Assembly (NCBI GenBank): GCA_022419385.1
Contig: JAJUBI010000001.1
Span: 186,001 to 250,000 of the forward strand
Reading direction: 5' to 3'
Source of the DNA: Paraconiothyrium sp. Pb-2020
Lineage: Eukaryota > Ascomycota > Dothideomycetes > Pleosporales > Didymosphaeriaceae
DNA length: 64,000 bases
The notes beneath the pieces are model-generated. The model worked only from the letters and a program-made list of their open reading frames with translations, was not told the DNA's origin and made no database searches. The position numbers were made by a program, and so were the translations under genes. Positions 10,648 through 22,160 of the stretch are shown in pieces (within the stretch, counting starts at the first letter, position 1; each line of letters starts with the position of its first letter).

Positions 10648-12982
10648 TCACATGAGAGCACTTAACCACCTATGAAGTAACTGTCTATCCCCTGCATCCA
10701 ACCTACCCTCTCCTCTTGTATAGAATTTGCCCTTCTTGGCCTCTCCCAACAGCTCGTAGATTATTTTTCTATCAACTGCTATCTCATCAATGAGAATGAA
10801 CAGACAGAATTTGGGACAAACCGCTGGCCATAGCGGTGGTCGAATGACCAATATGGATCTTCCTTGGGGCAAACCTTCTCTTAGATCTGGCAACGTTGAA
10901 TTCTCACGCATCGCAAAAGGTGCGTTAATTTGTAACAGGCTCAGCGTAATAGAAATCCCCTCTATCAAGTATGCCTGCGTCGCGTCTGACTTTCTGAGAT
11001 CAGTGAGAAATTTAGAAGCGTCGTCCGGGAAATTCGCTTCTTCGAATGAAATCCATCTAGAACTGCATTGCCCTTCTTTTGGAAGCAAGACTAAGGCTAT
11101 ATCACCCAAAGCGTACCACGCGGAGTCCCTGCCATGGATTTCTTGACTTTCTAGAATAGCGGTCTTGAGATCACTAGCTTCGCAATACCGAGGGCTGTTA
11201 TTGCGTGAGGCAGACGCCATCGGATCGTGGTCGATTTCCAAATCGACTAGTTCTGTCCAATATAAACAGTTCAGAACCCTTTTGATTTGCCAATTCGTTG
11301 GGTCCAAGTATGTTTGAAGAAACAGTGTTATCGTGACCCGAGGACCAAGAGAGGGGAGCTGTGGAAATTTGGTCGTCCAGAGTGTGGCAAGGTGTCGTAA
11401 TTGAACCTTGGATATTTCAAAAGCGTGCGAATATAAAATCTTCAGAATTGAGTGGCCCTTGGAGACTGTTAGGTCTTGGAAGATGTACGCAGTTCGGCAA
11501 ATGCTGATAAATCGAAACTCAAATTGCACAATGTTCGAGTGACAAATGCTTCCGAATTGAGTATACGAAGGCGCAAGTTCAGGTACCATAACCGACATCA
11601 CCGATGAACGACAGCTTTCCTCTTGGGGGAATCTCATTTCTTCCCCAACAAGTACTTCGCGGTCAGTAACAATACGCTGACATGGTTCTTCGAAGACGAC
11701 TGCATCCAATTGCATCGGATCTGAGTCATGGGTGTGAAGGTCAGGACTTGGTGCGGTGGACAACGAGACGGATTGACGGAATCGATCAGTGGACGCTGGT
11801 GACAGATCTCGAAAGCTTTCTAGGGACTCGATGAGGACCTTTCTGACAGAGGGCCGGTAAATGTCTCTCGCCCAAGACCAGATGTAGTCCATGATGAGTA
11901 GTAACTGTAGAGCGCCATCCTGGGACTGTATAGTTCCCTGCCATAATTCGTACAGTTCCTAGAATGTCTCAATTGATGCATTGATTTCCCATTGGAATTA
12001 GGCTTACAGTCTTTCCATTTTCAAGGATGCATCCATGCAATCGCCATTGTTCGCCCTGGTATGCGAAAAACCAAACCATGTGAGGCTCACAGTCCCGTTC
12101 GCCATCAAATAGTTGATGTTGGGCTTTTAGGAAGCGTCGAATGGGAAAAGCAGTTTGATGCAGAATCGATCTAAAACCCGGGGCGTGATGTTCCTTCTTC
12201 GCTTCGATGACGAGGAACGGTAGGAGGATTCGTATGCCGGCCACTGGAAAATAGGATTCATGTTCCGGTAGCCGTGAGGGAACATGCAGTCCGATAACAC
12301 GGTCTGGGGTCATAGGAATACTGAGGTGCTCAAGGTTTTCACCAGATACGTGGGTGACAGTTTTCTCTTTTACGAAGTCGAATATCTTGCCATCTTCCTC
12401 GTCGCTTTCTGATTAGCATCTGACTACCCTGCGAGCTGAGGGCGTAGTTACGTGGTTTCCGTCATCCTGATGATCTTCCTATTCCTGCAACAGCACATTT
12501 CTCTTCGTATTCGTTTCGCTGCAAGCTCGGCTTGAGCCTCTGGATAGAAGCTATCAGCCTCGAAATTGGCCTTCCACAATTCATTGCAGCAATTCCCACT
12601 TTGTCGCTTAGTTTGTTTACAAAACTGGGTTCGCAACACCTATGACCTACCAGATGACACGCTCGTTGAATCTCTCCATAATGGCATACTCGAGCTCTCT
12701 CCATGTTGATTCATTCGTGTTTACGTTGTCGAGGAAGTGGTCTGCTCGTTGTCTGATCATGGCAACTTGCTTATTGAAAAAGCTCCTTCTCTCCCTCGGG
12801 ATTGTTCGATCTACTTTGTAATCGTCATATCGGATAGCGGTAATGTCTCTAATGACGACAAACTGGTGCTTGTATTGTTCAGGCCAGTCTTTAGGTGGCG
12901 CTGGGCCTCTAAATCGAATACGGTGTTGGCGAATCAACGAATGCATCTCCTCTTTAGGATTCTGCTGCTTTCTCGGCGGCAT
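10648..12982 (-). CDS. PD-(D/E)XK nuclease-like protein
   Basis: Predicted 728 residues. Exons, in coding order: 12982-12651, 12598-12452, 12404-12008, 11958-10648; introns are 47-52 bp and the frame closes exactly. The N-terminal third is basic and carries clustered cysteines (CGNCC near 111-115 and CCC about 35 residues later), possibly a metal site. In the middle, TPD at 192-194 is followed about 33 residues later by the strand LPFLVIEAKKE. This places D194, E227 and K229 as a PD-(X)n-ExK nuclease signature. The C-terminal 430 residues are unrecognised. Proteins annotated PD-(D/E)XK nuclease-like are common in the accessory gene sets of Pleosporales and Fusarium; their substrates are mostly unknown. 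The assignment rests on the motif only. Confidence 0.82.
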
Positions 12983-13530
12983 CGTTAATGGCTGTGTTTG
13001 TGATATGGTTTCAAGCGCTTGTTGCGTGGATGTGTTCTCAGCGACTTATACGATTGCCCGTCGGCAGCTGCCTAAGACTCGGTCTAAAATACAAGGATAG
13101 CAGACATGGGTGCGCCGTAATCCCAGTGGCCCCTGCATGTGGCACAGTTATGGTGCATGTCCACGACGAGCACGCGACGGGATTGACAGCCGCCACGCTC
13201 CATCCATCTGTACCTTGTGTCCTTGCTTCCTTGCATCTAAGTCACACGACACTCGATCGGAGCGAATGGAGTCGGGTGGCTATCATTCATTGGTGAGAGA
13301 TGATCAGTGCGACTAGCTAGCGTTCGTTTGATGTGCTCAGCCACCCTGCCAGTCGCACCAGTCAGTCAAGCTTTCTAGCCAACTGTGGAGCCCAGAAACT
13401 CATTTCGAGTAGGGTGCAAGGCTGACGGACAAGCTCGAGAGTAGAGTTGAGGCATCAACCTTGATGGCTCAATGTTATACACGAATAGATTCAACCGCTG
13501 TGCAAAGATGCTGTCTATTACCCTAAGTTC
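12983..13530. other. Intergenic, nothing recognised
   Basis: Upstream region of the nuclease-like gene. I see no domain-bearing frame, tRNA or repeat. Confidence 0.5.
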
Positions 13531-15467
13531 TCAAACTATCACCATCGCTTTGATCGTATGATCCGGATGCCCGCTCGCCATTTTTCTATCTCCGAAGCCG
13601 TGATATGTGATCATCTCTTTTCCGTTGCGATAGGCGCGTAGCCCTGGAAAGATCGGCAATCTAACTAGATCTCCTGTCCTCGCTACCAAGGGAGGTTCTA
13701 CTGACATCTCTAGCTCCTCAAGCGAGGTACCAGGTGACGGCCATATCGATTCAAGCCGTTTAGCGCTCACTAAGGAAAGTGAGCGGAAATGTATCGCTGG
13801 TTTCATGATGCACGCAAGTCGCGGTCCCAATCTTTTAAGCGTATCGTTCGCGTCCTGGTGCCCGATAACAAGTCGAAGCACATTCAACAGGCGCTTCGTA
13901 AGCCGAGAGGCCATAGGCGCAATGGTATCTTCCTCGAAGTCCTTGCCTTGTATTATTGAGTCATGAGCAGCGAAGTCTAGGTTGCAGAGGCCTTCTTGGC
14001 CGCCTGTGGCTCGTTAGTGTGTGCCAACAGATTATATTCGAATAGTACGTACACAAGGTAGCGATGTGGTCGCGATACTTCTGTAAGAGCGGTGTAGTCA
14101 CCATAGAAATTGATCCAAGCGTGCTTTCGAGGGCCCAAACCTTGACCGCCGCTCCAGTAAGCGCTTGAATGACTTCTCGGAGAGCAAACGTGGGGCGCGC
14201 TCTCAAGACGATCTCAGCATTTCTTTCGGTGTTTGAATGAAAGATAGCATGTAAAAGGGTATCTAGATCATCGGATTGTCCATAAAGGGATTCTACTGGT
14301 ATCTGTCTTGCGGCGTTGAGGACTGGCAAGGAAGCAAGCTCATTCTTCAAGATCTGGAAGTCCGAGTGAAGCTTTTCAGTGGTTAGCGCGGTGTCATGAG
14401 TCTGACCAAGAGTCAGATAAGGCTCGAGATAGTCTATCTCCTGCAGTCGACTCTTCAATTCGATAATTTCTCTCGTTTGAGAACGTAATTTTCTCATCAT
14501 CTCCCCCTCCATACCATTCGCTTGCGCGAACATGCTCGTGGTCCTACGCAACTCGGTTTTCAGGTTGGCACGTTCCTTTTCGAGTTTTTCACAGCGAGTT
14601 TTGTACTGCCCGAGCGCAATAGCTGTATCCTTGTGATCCTCACCCAATGTGTCTGCGCTGGAAGAGGACCGGCGTGTCGTTCTGTGCTTTTCAATACTCT
14701 CAAGATCATTGTGGTTTTCAACACTATCATGTAGTATTTGGTTCGACCGCTGAGCTAGCATGCCATCTGAAGAGGGGCCCGCAGTAGCATCGTCTTTCAA
14801 GTGTTGGGATGTTGACAGTTGATGAGGTTGCATCTCTTCGAATCCGTTCCGTGAAACAGCAACCGTAGGGTCTGTAGTACGTTTTTGAGCGATACGGGAT
14901 GCGAGCTAATGTTGAGTTAACACGACGCTTTCGCGAGAGTGCACGATATTATACCTTCAATCGCGCTTTTTCATTGCAACGCGCACGTTTCTGGGTACTC
15001 GTACGACGATCCTTCTTCTCTCTGGGTCTTCGAGGTGGCGACGCGAGCGTTGGAGTCTTTGTGCAGCTTCTACTTGGTATAGCCATCGATGCAGTGGGGA
15101 CGGATCGGGCCCGACAACATCGCTTCTCTTGACTAAGAGCTTGTTGCAAGCGAATGTCTTTGACACGCTCTTCCACAAGACCTCTCGCTTTCGAATCCAG
15201 GGTCTTCATCTCGTAACTTCCATGCAGAAACAGGTTCGGAAAATTGTATTCAGCGTAGGTATACGAACGTTTAAATTCCTTCCATAACCGGTCTCTGACG
15301 TAGTGAACACTATACTGATGATGGAGATTCTCGCATACTCTATCGAGAATTATGTTTATTTTTTCGTCACGGTCTTCATCTTGTAGCGACCAGGTCTTCG
15401 GGCCTTCGACCAGAAAATCCAGCTGCGCCAGGAATTCGATTATTTCAGGATGTTCTTTCCGACCCAT
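13531..15467 (-). CDS. Unknown protein with central coiled coil
   Basis: Predicted 612 residues. Exons, in coding order: 15467-14955, 14905-14053, 14003-13531; both introns are 49 bp with CTAAC-like branch sites. The ATG at 15467 is the first in the frame. The N-terminal 120 residues are a compact region rich in aromatic and charged residues. A basic Arg/Lys/Pro linker (about 125-180) follows, then a charged heptad-like stretch (about 240-320, many Glu/Lys/Arg/Leu) that should form a coiled coil. The C-terminal half is helical-looking with no motif I know. I do not recognise the family. It lies back to back with the Hsp70-like gene, 549 bases apart. Confidence 0.75.
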
Positions 15468-16016
15468 TGCGAATTGAATGTTATGAATAACTATGAGGTA
15501 GTTCACAGAAGGTATGCGACCACGAAAATCCAGTTAAAGGGTTGATCTGGAGGCACACCGCCGAGAAAGCGAGGAGAAACAGAGGGAAAGAGGTTCGCAG
15601 ATGATACGACGGACGCCACGAACACAGCGGGTGGCCGGCGGTCTGACTAGCCCACGCCGCTTGGTCTCAGGCAGCAGCCCCTCGAGCTAGGAAGCTGTTT
15701 CAATAAAACTTGGAGTCTAGAACAAGTCTTGATGGAGTATGGCGATTGGTTGTTATTGCGCTGGCCGGGTGCGCGAGGGCGCGGCGAGGCTGTGTTCCTC
15801 AAACGCGCCTATGCATTATCGACCGTGCCGCGCCCCTGCATGCATGGTACACATAGGCGCCAGGTTGATATGTGCTCACCAATTACACCTATCCTTCATT
15901 ACAAACATTCTTTCCACGAAATCCCGCCCACGTTATAACCCTACAGACAGCTTTGGAAGTGAGCATCATTTTCCTCCCTGATCATGCATCATTGAGTACA
16001 GAGCTGGGATAAGAAT
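15468..16016. promoter_or_regulatory. Divergent intergenic region
   Basis: This 549-bp region separates the start codons of the coiled-coil gene and the Hsp70-like gene. No clear TATA box or repeat was found, and no coding frame with support. Confidence 0.4.
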
Positions 16017-18594
16017 ATGGCTCCAACCACAAGGAGCTCTCGTACCTTGTACGACCACTTTGACCCTGGCCCAACACCCGAATTTGATGAGGAACATCAA
16101 TATATCGACGTGGAGATGACCATCGAAGATAACGAGCATGAGGACCAAGAACAAGATGTGATGGAACACGATCCCGTGAGCAACATTGAGAAAGATCGCA
16201 TCGTCATCTCCATCGACTTCGGCACCACGTTTTCTACGGTCGCATATGCCGTTTTACCAAAGGGAGTTTCGCCCAAAAATATACACGTACGAAAAGTAAA
16301 ATGTATCGGTAAGTATCCGGGCTACCGAAAGTTGGACGGCATGCTGGATACCAGGCAAGATGTTCCAACTGAGTTATGGTACAATTTTGAAGATCAACCG
16401 CTTCCGAGCTCAGACCTTCTGGGCCCAGATCTTCCCAGCAACGATGAAGATTCATCGAGTAGTGAAGATGATGGCCCGCACGGCGACTCATCAGGTCCTG
16501 ACGACGATGACCCAAAAGTAAACAGAGGTGCGCGCCACATAAACCCTCGCAACACCTCAGTCACACAGTATTGGGGATTCAATGTACAACAACATCTCAA
16601 CACGATGAACATTCCGAGGGACGAAGTAAGCCCCCTTACAAGATTTAAGCTAAAACTCGACAATACGGAAGCTACCGAGAAGCTTCGGGCTGACCTTGAC
16701 ACGATCCTGTCCACCTTGCGTCGAAGGAACATCATCAACGACGATCGGATATCTACACAGATTATCTCACCCACCTACTCAAGCACGCGAAAGAACAACT
16801 GGAGCTATCAAAAGAGCTTTGCGAAAATATGGTCGTTCAATTTGTTTTGTGCGTGCCCGCCAAATGGCCGGTGAAAGCTTGTCGCACCATGCAAAGTGCA
16901 GTTGAGCAAGCTGTACAAAGAGCCGGCTTTAACAGTAACACGCAAGAAGCTGCCCGGAACTTGTTCATGATCTCCGAGCCTGAGGCTGCTGCTGAATGCA
17001 TTTTAGCCGAGGCCAGAAGTGATCTTTATGTATGCAAGACCAGCGTACTATCAGCTGAATTTTTTGAAATGTTAACCTCGGACATAGCGCGATGAGACGG
17101 TGGTAATTGTTGACGCTGGAGGAGGTACCATTGATGCGGTGACCTACAAGTGCGCCAATGATGAACCCTTGCGACTATCCGAGGAGGTTGTGGCCCCTGA
17201 CAGTGAGTAAAGCTCGACGATATTTCTCTGCTTTGGAACTGGAGGCTTATTGTCCTAGGCGAATTGTTTGGCGCAAGTTTCATCAACAAGGCATTTGAAG
17301 ACAAGCTCAAGAAAAAGCTCGAGCGGGAGCAGTATCTAGTCGAGAACGGCAAGACACTTAAGAGTATCGTGCAGAAGTGTGCTACAGAATTCGAGGATAA
17401 CGAGAAGAGAAGAATCGATATTTACAGCCTAAATGCCACCATACGGCCGATCTACATCGATAATCTGAGAGAGAATCCACGCAAACACTTTTATCAGAAC
17501 CGGTTGCAACTCAAAAAGTAGGTCGATGCGGTTGCATCCTAGGCCTATAGATTTAACGTCCAGCAGCAAGACCGTCAAACATTTCTATCAACCATCTCTG
17601 GATAAAGTAGAGTCTGTTCTGGAAAATCAATTGGAAAGAGCAAGACGCGCAAATCACACTGTTGAGAAGATCATACTTACCGGTGGCTTTGGACAATCGC
17701 CTTCTTTGCAAAGCCATATGAGGAGATTTTTGAACGGGAGAACGAACATCAATGGCAGGGAGATGGAGTTGATTGTCCCAGCAAACCCGTTAGTCACCTA
17801 TCCCTCCCCGAGTATACGAAAGAATATTGCTGAAAGTTTCTCAGTTCTACCGCTGTAGCGAGAGGGGCGGTTCTCCGGGCGCTGAACAAGAGACATGGAC
17901 CTACACGAACTTCTCAGTGCAGCTACGGGTTTCTAATGAGCGAGCCACACCAACCAGAGGTTTACGAGGCGCATCGGAGATTGAGAGGTCGAGTCAATAA
18001 AGCTGATGGCGTGCGATACGTCAATGGGACTATTCGTTGGGTGATCCAGAAGGCAAGTTGGTTTCTTGTTTTAAGTCTAGTAATTCTCTAACACCACTCA
18101 TATCAGGGAGACAAAGTAGATAACATGAAGGAGTTTGCTTTTGATGTTAAGCATACTTTTCCAATTACCGAAGGAGTCACAGAAACACGTCTTCAAGCCG
18201 CGGAACAGCTATGGATGTCGGATACTACCCATCCATCTCACTACAATAAGACACATTCCTTGAACAGAGGTATGGCTGCTTTCTTTAGTGCTGCTCAAGT
18301 TTAATCGTGTATACAGGCGCAATGGAAATCGGGACAATCGTTGCCGATTTGACCAAATTGAAGCATGAATGTCTTATCGAGACTGTGTCACCCTCAGGGC
18401 TTAACATTCATTCAAAATCCACGAAGCATTGGGCGATACACTATGAGATAGTAATGATAGTTGAAGGAAGAAGCGTCCGCTTCGAAGCGCGATGGCCTTC
18501 CAAGGCCGATCGGAAGCAAGGTCAAAAGCATCAGCGCACCCTTGCTACAGAGCTCATTGGTATAGCAGCAGCGTTCAGACCTGGGACGGCATGA
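16017..18594 (+). CDS. Hsp70-like (HSPA12-type) ATPase with one frameshift
   Basis: Actin-fold ATPase of the fungal Hsp70-like family. Exons: 16017-17029, 17088-17202, 17259-17517, 17564-17788, 17845-18052, 18107-18269, 18317-18594. It has phosphate-1 motif SIDFGTTFSTVAY, phosphate-2 motif DAGGGTID and adenosine motif LTGGFGQSP. There is no substrate-binding domain of DnaK type, as usual for this group. Exon 1 is one base short: the frame switches near 16741-16755, between NIINDDR and DIYTDYL. Allowing one missing base there, all exons sum to 754 codons (753 residues). A 41-base GTCGAA..CAG excision would also restore frame but would delete conserved residues. Intron 18053-18106 has a GC donor. 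These proteins are expanded in fungi beside NLR genes; their function is largely unknown. Confidence 0.85.
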
Positions 18595-18728
18595 GATGAG
18601 TGAATTTGAAGGAGACACAAAAGGAAGCGTCACATGCTTCGCTTTGCTGGGGTTTCTTCCTTCTCCTATCTTGTATAGCAGCTGTGTTGTCCACCATGTT
18701 CATACTACTCACTCACGAACTTTGTACG

Positions 18729-19052
18729 TTAGCTCAGATTTTCTGGTGCGTCCAAGCCTTGCTTCAATAGATTCCATGCTTTGCGAAGCGTGGTGGACCA
18801 TGCGTCAAGAGTTCTCTTGAGGGCTCTTTCTACGCAATCCGTGTTTGTAGCGGCCGGGTCAATATCGTTGCTTTGGTTCGATGAGCCATTGATCGCGCGC
18901 GCGGTCTCCGGCTTGAGCTCTGCCTCGCTCAGCGCAGTCCATGGTGTTAGCATGTTCTCGAGTGATTGGGGGACACCATCGTTCCTGCGCGCTTGAGCAT
19001 GAGCGCCTGGATAGTTACTGTAATTGGCTGTATACAGCGCGCGAGAGTCCAT
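18729..19052 (-). CDS. Small unknown protein
   Basis: Intron-less frame of 107 residues from the ATG at 19052. Composition is hydrophilic (Asn, Ala, Glu), with a helical C-terminal segment containing LDAWSTTLRKAWNLLKQGL. No signal peptide, membrane segment or known domain. It is divergent from the SH3 gene at 19296, 243 bases away, and its end faces the Hsp70-like gene. The frame is open upstream to about 19187 but without an ATG. Moderate confidence that it is a gene. Confidence 0.45.
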   Translation of the reverse strand: MDSRALYTANYSNYPGAHAQARRNDGVPQSLENMLTPWTALSEAELKPETARAINGSSNQSNDIDPAATNTDCVERALKRTLDAWSTTLRKAWNLLKQGLDAPENLS

Positions 19053-19254
19053 GGTCGGGAAGATGCCGACACTAGAACGACATCTAGGTACGCAAATGGG
19101 ACGGCGAAGGTTGTGACGAGAAGAGATAAAGGCCCGAGAAATTAACCCGCCCGTGTTCGCAGTGTGTGGAGCACGGACGGCCTTCACCTTGTCTTGCCTC
19201 CACCCTGCCTTTACCGTTGGCGAGCGCGTGACCCGACCACGGCCACTACCTATC

Positions 19255-19261
19255 TATAAAA
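19255..19261 (+). promoter_or_regulatory. TATA box
   Basis: TATAAAA 35 bases before the ATG at 19296, followed by a pyrimidine-rich leader. Confidence 0.55.
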
Positions 19262-19295
19262 CTTCTTACTTGTTCCTCTTCTCTCGTCGCCTGTC

Positions 19296-20595
19296 ATGTC
19301 CTGGGCTCAGATCCTCGAAAAGCTGATCGCGATGCAGTCGCCGCTATGTTTGACGACACAAGACCATTTGTTCGAACAGGACGGCAGGACCATCAACTTA
19401 GCAGCGATGACCGAACAACACGACGTATTGGAAGTATGGGTCAGCGAAACACTGCCACAGGTACCAAGTCTTCAAGAAGCGCTCGCGCGGGAAAGGAAAG
19501 AGCGCGGGGATCGCAAGGGCGCAGTGTATGACAAGCTGAATACATACACTATTGAGCTCTCGCGTCGAACTTCACGCGGGCTTGTGAGAACGTCATACCT
19601 TCTACGCAGGCCGTTGCTAATCATGGGCAGGCAAAACTTGACGAAGAGTTTGAACTCGTCCGTAAGACGGCAAAAATCAAGTTCGAAAGGGCGTCAGCGG
19701 CCCTCGAGAAGATAGCCGCCGAAATCCACGAACGCTCTACTGCTCGGTCATTCATCTACGACAAACAATGGCCTGATCTCAAACTGAAGCCTGAATTCGC
19801 AAAACACCTCGTCGCGACACATTCGACGCAAGACCGCACGCGTGATGCCAACTCGATCTCCACCACAATAGACTTATTTGATCAGCCAATGATTCACAAT
19901 AAGTTCTCCGATAGGTTCAGTACCCCCTCTCCATATCTGGCACAGCCCATAGAGGATGCAATCCCTTCTTCTAATGACATGTTGGCTCTTGGTCAACAAA
20001 CGAGCGGCAACAGTCGCCACAACGATCGGTCCCAGACTCCAGCTTCCCCCGCATCGCTTCAAGGAAGGGTTCCCCCAAGCCAGTCAAACAACCGCACCTT
20101 GGGCAAAGCGACCAACTTCGCGCGCAGAAGTGAATGGTCCCACGCACAACACCAACCCGTTCCACCAATGAACAGAAACACAGAGCGTCGACAGGCGTTT
20201 GCGCCCCCTGCACGTTCATTTTCGCAAAGTAGATTCCAGACACCTACAGCATCTAGACATGAGATGCACAACAAGCGCACGGCCAACAAGTTTGAAACAG
20301 CGAGCGTGCCAGGACACCAGAGCTCAGAATATGCGTTGACGGACACCTCTTTCGAGGACGAGGATGCGGTCGAAGCCGGGAAGGAGGTGGAAGAAGGCCC
20401 TCACCGCCATTGACGATGGTGGTCGATTTCGACAGACATGCAAGGCGGTCAGCAGAATTGCCTGTACGGAAAGGCGATAAAGTGACGGTACTGGACAGGG
20501 TAACGGATCGAGGAGAGGGATGGTGGTATATGAGATCTGAACTAGAGGTTGCGGGAGTCATCCCTGACACGGTGTTCATGGGGCACAAGCTCTAG
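19296..20595 (+). CDS. SH3-domain protein, C-terminal frameshift
   Basis: Start ATG at 19296. Residues 1-75 come from exon 1 (to about 19523). The frame must then change; the best splice is 19524-19609, giving exon 2 from 19610 to the TGA at 20411 (343 residues, frame closed). Exon 2 starts with a charged helical region (about 80-120) and continues as a Ser/Gln/Pro-rich disordered region. Immediately after, in a frame one base off, 20403-20595 encodes a clear SH3 domain: MVVDFD (ALYDF position), ELPVRKGDKVTVLD, GWWYMR and VIPDTVF. One extra base in the C run at 20398-20400 would fuse them through a Pro-rich linker. The real product is either truncated without SH3, or the base loss is an error. 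Ligand unknown. Confidence 0.65.
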
Positions 20596-20900
20596 GTAGA
20601 CCACCATATCGATTGGTGGAGCGGAAGATGCGACAGCGCGAGGATGACCGAGCGTTCGTTGAAGGGCAAGCTCACCAAGACTAGTACACGAATGCAGGAA
20701 TTTCACAGGTGCAACTCCGCAAGCTAACGCCAATATGATGATGTTTGTCTCAATGCTACCCTGTGGTAGAATGCAGATTCTCCTGCAAAGGAAATGTCTC
20801 CTCTGACGGAAGCATTTCCCCGATATGTGAACGCCATTGTGATGCAAATTCCTCAGGTGCCTACTCTCGAAGTGACGGATCACTGTCTCCTCCTTCGACC
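20596..20900. other. Convergent 3' region, nothing recognised
   Basis: Short gap between the 3' ends of the SH3 gene and the coiled-coil gene on the other strand. No additional frame is supported. Confidence 0.5.
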
Positions 20901-21684
20901 TCAGTTTTGTTCTCGTCCCTCATTTCTTCCTGGATCAACTGCAGCCTCTTCTTCGCTCGGCAGACCCGGCACTTGCGCGACACTCGAGTATAAAGCCCCC
21001 ATGCCATGAAGCATCGCAGCGACCTCCTTGAATGTCTGTGCAATCTCATGGGGTGAGGTGCCACCAGTGTGAAAAGTCGCAAATTCCTGATCGGCGGCGT
21101 CGAGTTCCGCGACTTTGTGTTTGAACAAGGCAACCTTCTCCTCGATGTACCGAGCCTTGCGTACGAGATCGCGACCCCTCTCAATCTCCTGTTCGACCGT
21201 ACGACCATACTATGCGTCATAAGCCAATCAGTAGTAATTAATTGGTAATGACGGTGACTAACCTTATTGACTTCGGGTTGGCGATTGTTGTGTACGTTGG
21301 CGTCGGTGTGTGGCGCAACACCAAACGTGTTCGTTCCCTAGATGTGATCAGCTGATTGATCGATATACAAGAAGAGGCATGACTTACGAAAGCCTGCTGT
21401 GGCGTGGAGACGGGCATTCCTCCTTGACCGGGCCCTGAGGATCTCTGGCAGACAAGGGGGTTGCCAGGATGCTCTTCAAGCGTCTCTGCACGTCGCTTGA
21501 AGTCTACATCCATCGCAAGTGGTGGTGAGGGTGGTCTATCACCATGGTCATCGTCTTCATCAAAGTTTTCCTTCTTGATGCCAATTTGTGTCTCGGTCTC
21601 TTTCTTTGAGGCCATGTTATTGATGACTTCCAGGTCTTGTTTGATCAACTGTTCGGACGCGTGCGGGGTCATAGGAGGGCCCAT
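20901..21684 (-). CDS. Small unknown coiled-coil protein
   Basis: Predicted 226 residues. Exons, in coding order: 21684-21388, 21337-21263, 21209-20901; introns 50 and 53 bp, all phase 0. The N-terminal half is acidic and disordered (EDDDHGDRPPSPP). Residues 125-165 form a charged helix likely to be a coiled coil (EQEIERGRDLVRKARYIEEK), followed by a shorter helix. No enzyme motif is present. I do not recognise the family. The splice model is well supported by continuous reading across both joins. Confidence 0.72.
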
Positions 21685-21789
21685 GTTCGCCGCGATCTCT
21701 GTAACCAGTCGTTTGGATAATGGGGGTGCTGGTACGAGGGAAGGAGTAGATAAGTAGTGTTTTGTAGGCAGTTAATTGCCTTGAGTGGG

Positions 21790-21882
21790 TCACGCGCTCG
21801 CCGCAGGTGAAGGCGCAAGGTGGAGGCAAGGTGAAGGCGCAAAGTGGTAGCAGGGTGAGGGCAAGGTGATGGCATGGTGAAG
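21790..21882. repeat. Degenerate GGTGAAGGC-type short repeat
   Basis: Purine-rich stretch with six or more imperfect copies of a 9-12 base unit around GGTGAAGGCGCAA and GGTGAGGGCAA, upstream of the small coiled-coil gene. Confidence 0.55.
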
Positions 21883-21961
21883 GCCGTCTGTCCTCCACAC
21901 AGTGCCCATTGAACAAGAGTGCGATCTAAGCTCTGCTACTAGCTGTTTTTGATCGTAGATG

Positions 21962-22160
21962 CATGCGCCATGGAGCTTTGAGCGATCTCTGCCGACTTGA
22001 CCGAGATGAACAAAGAACTCCTCATCGAGCCTCGGTTGTCTTCCGATCTCAGTACCATTCGAGGTCCTAGAAGTAGCAAACGCTATCCTAATAATGCGCG
22101 CCTATGAATCAAGACTTATCGCTGTCGCAGCAGCGTGTAGACCTGGGACTGCATGTCTTA
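21962..22160 (+). pseudogene. Relic of Hsp70-like gene, last exon
   Basis: The translation matches the final exon of the Hsp70-like gene at 18317-18594 at both ends. Near 21965 it reads GAMEL, then ISADLTEMNKELLIEP, against GAMEIG then IVADLTKLKHECLIE. Near 22120-22160 it reads LIAVAAACRPGTA against LIGIAAAFRPGTA. The middle is shortened and changes frame. No ATPase part is found nearby, so only the 3' end of a second copy remains. Confidence 0.7.

Noticed and set aside
16700..16760. A 41-base intron (GTCGAA..CACAG) repairing the Hsp70-like frame
   Set aside because: The donor is poor, the size is marginal and it would delete the conserved residues leading into IYTDYL.
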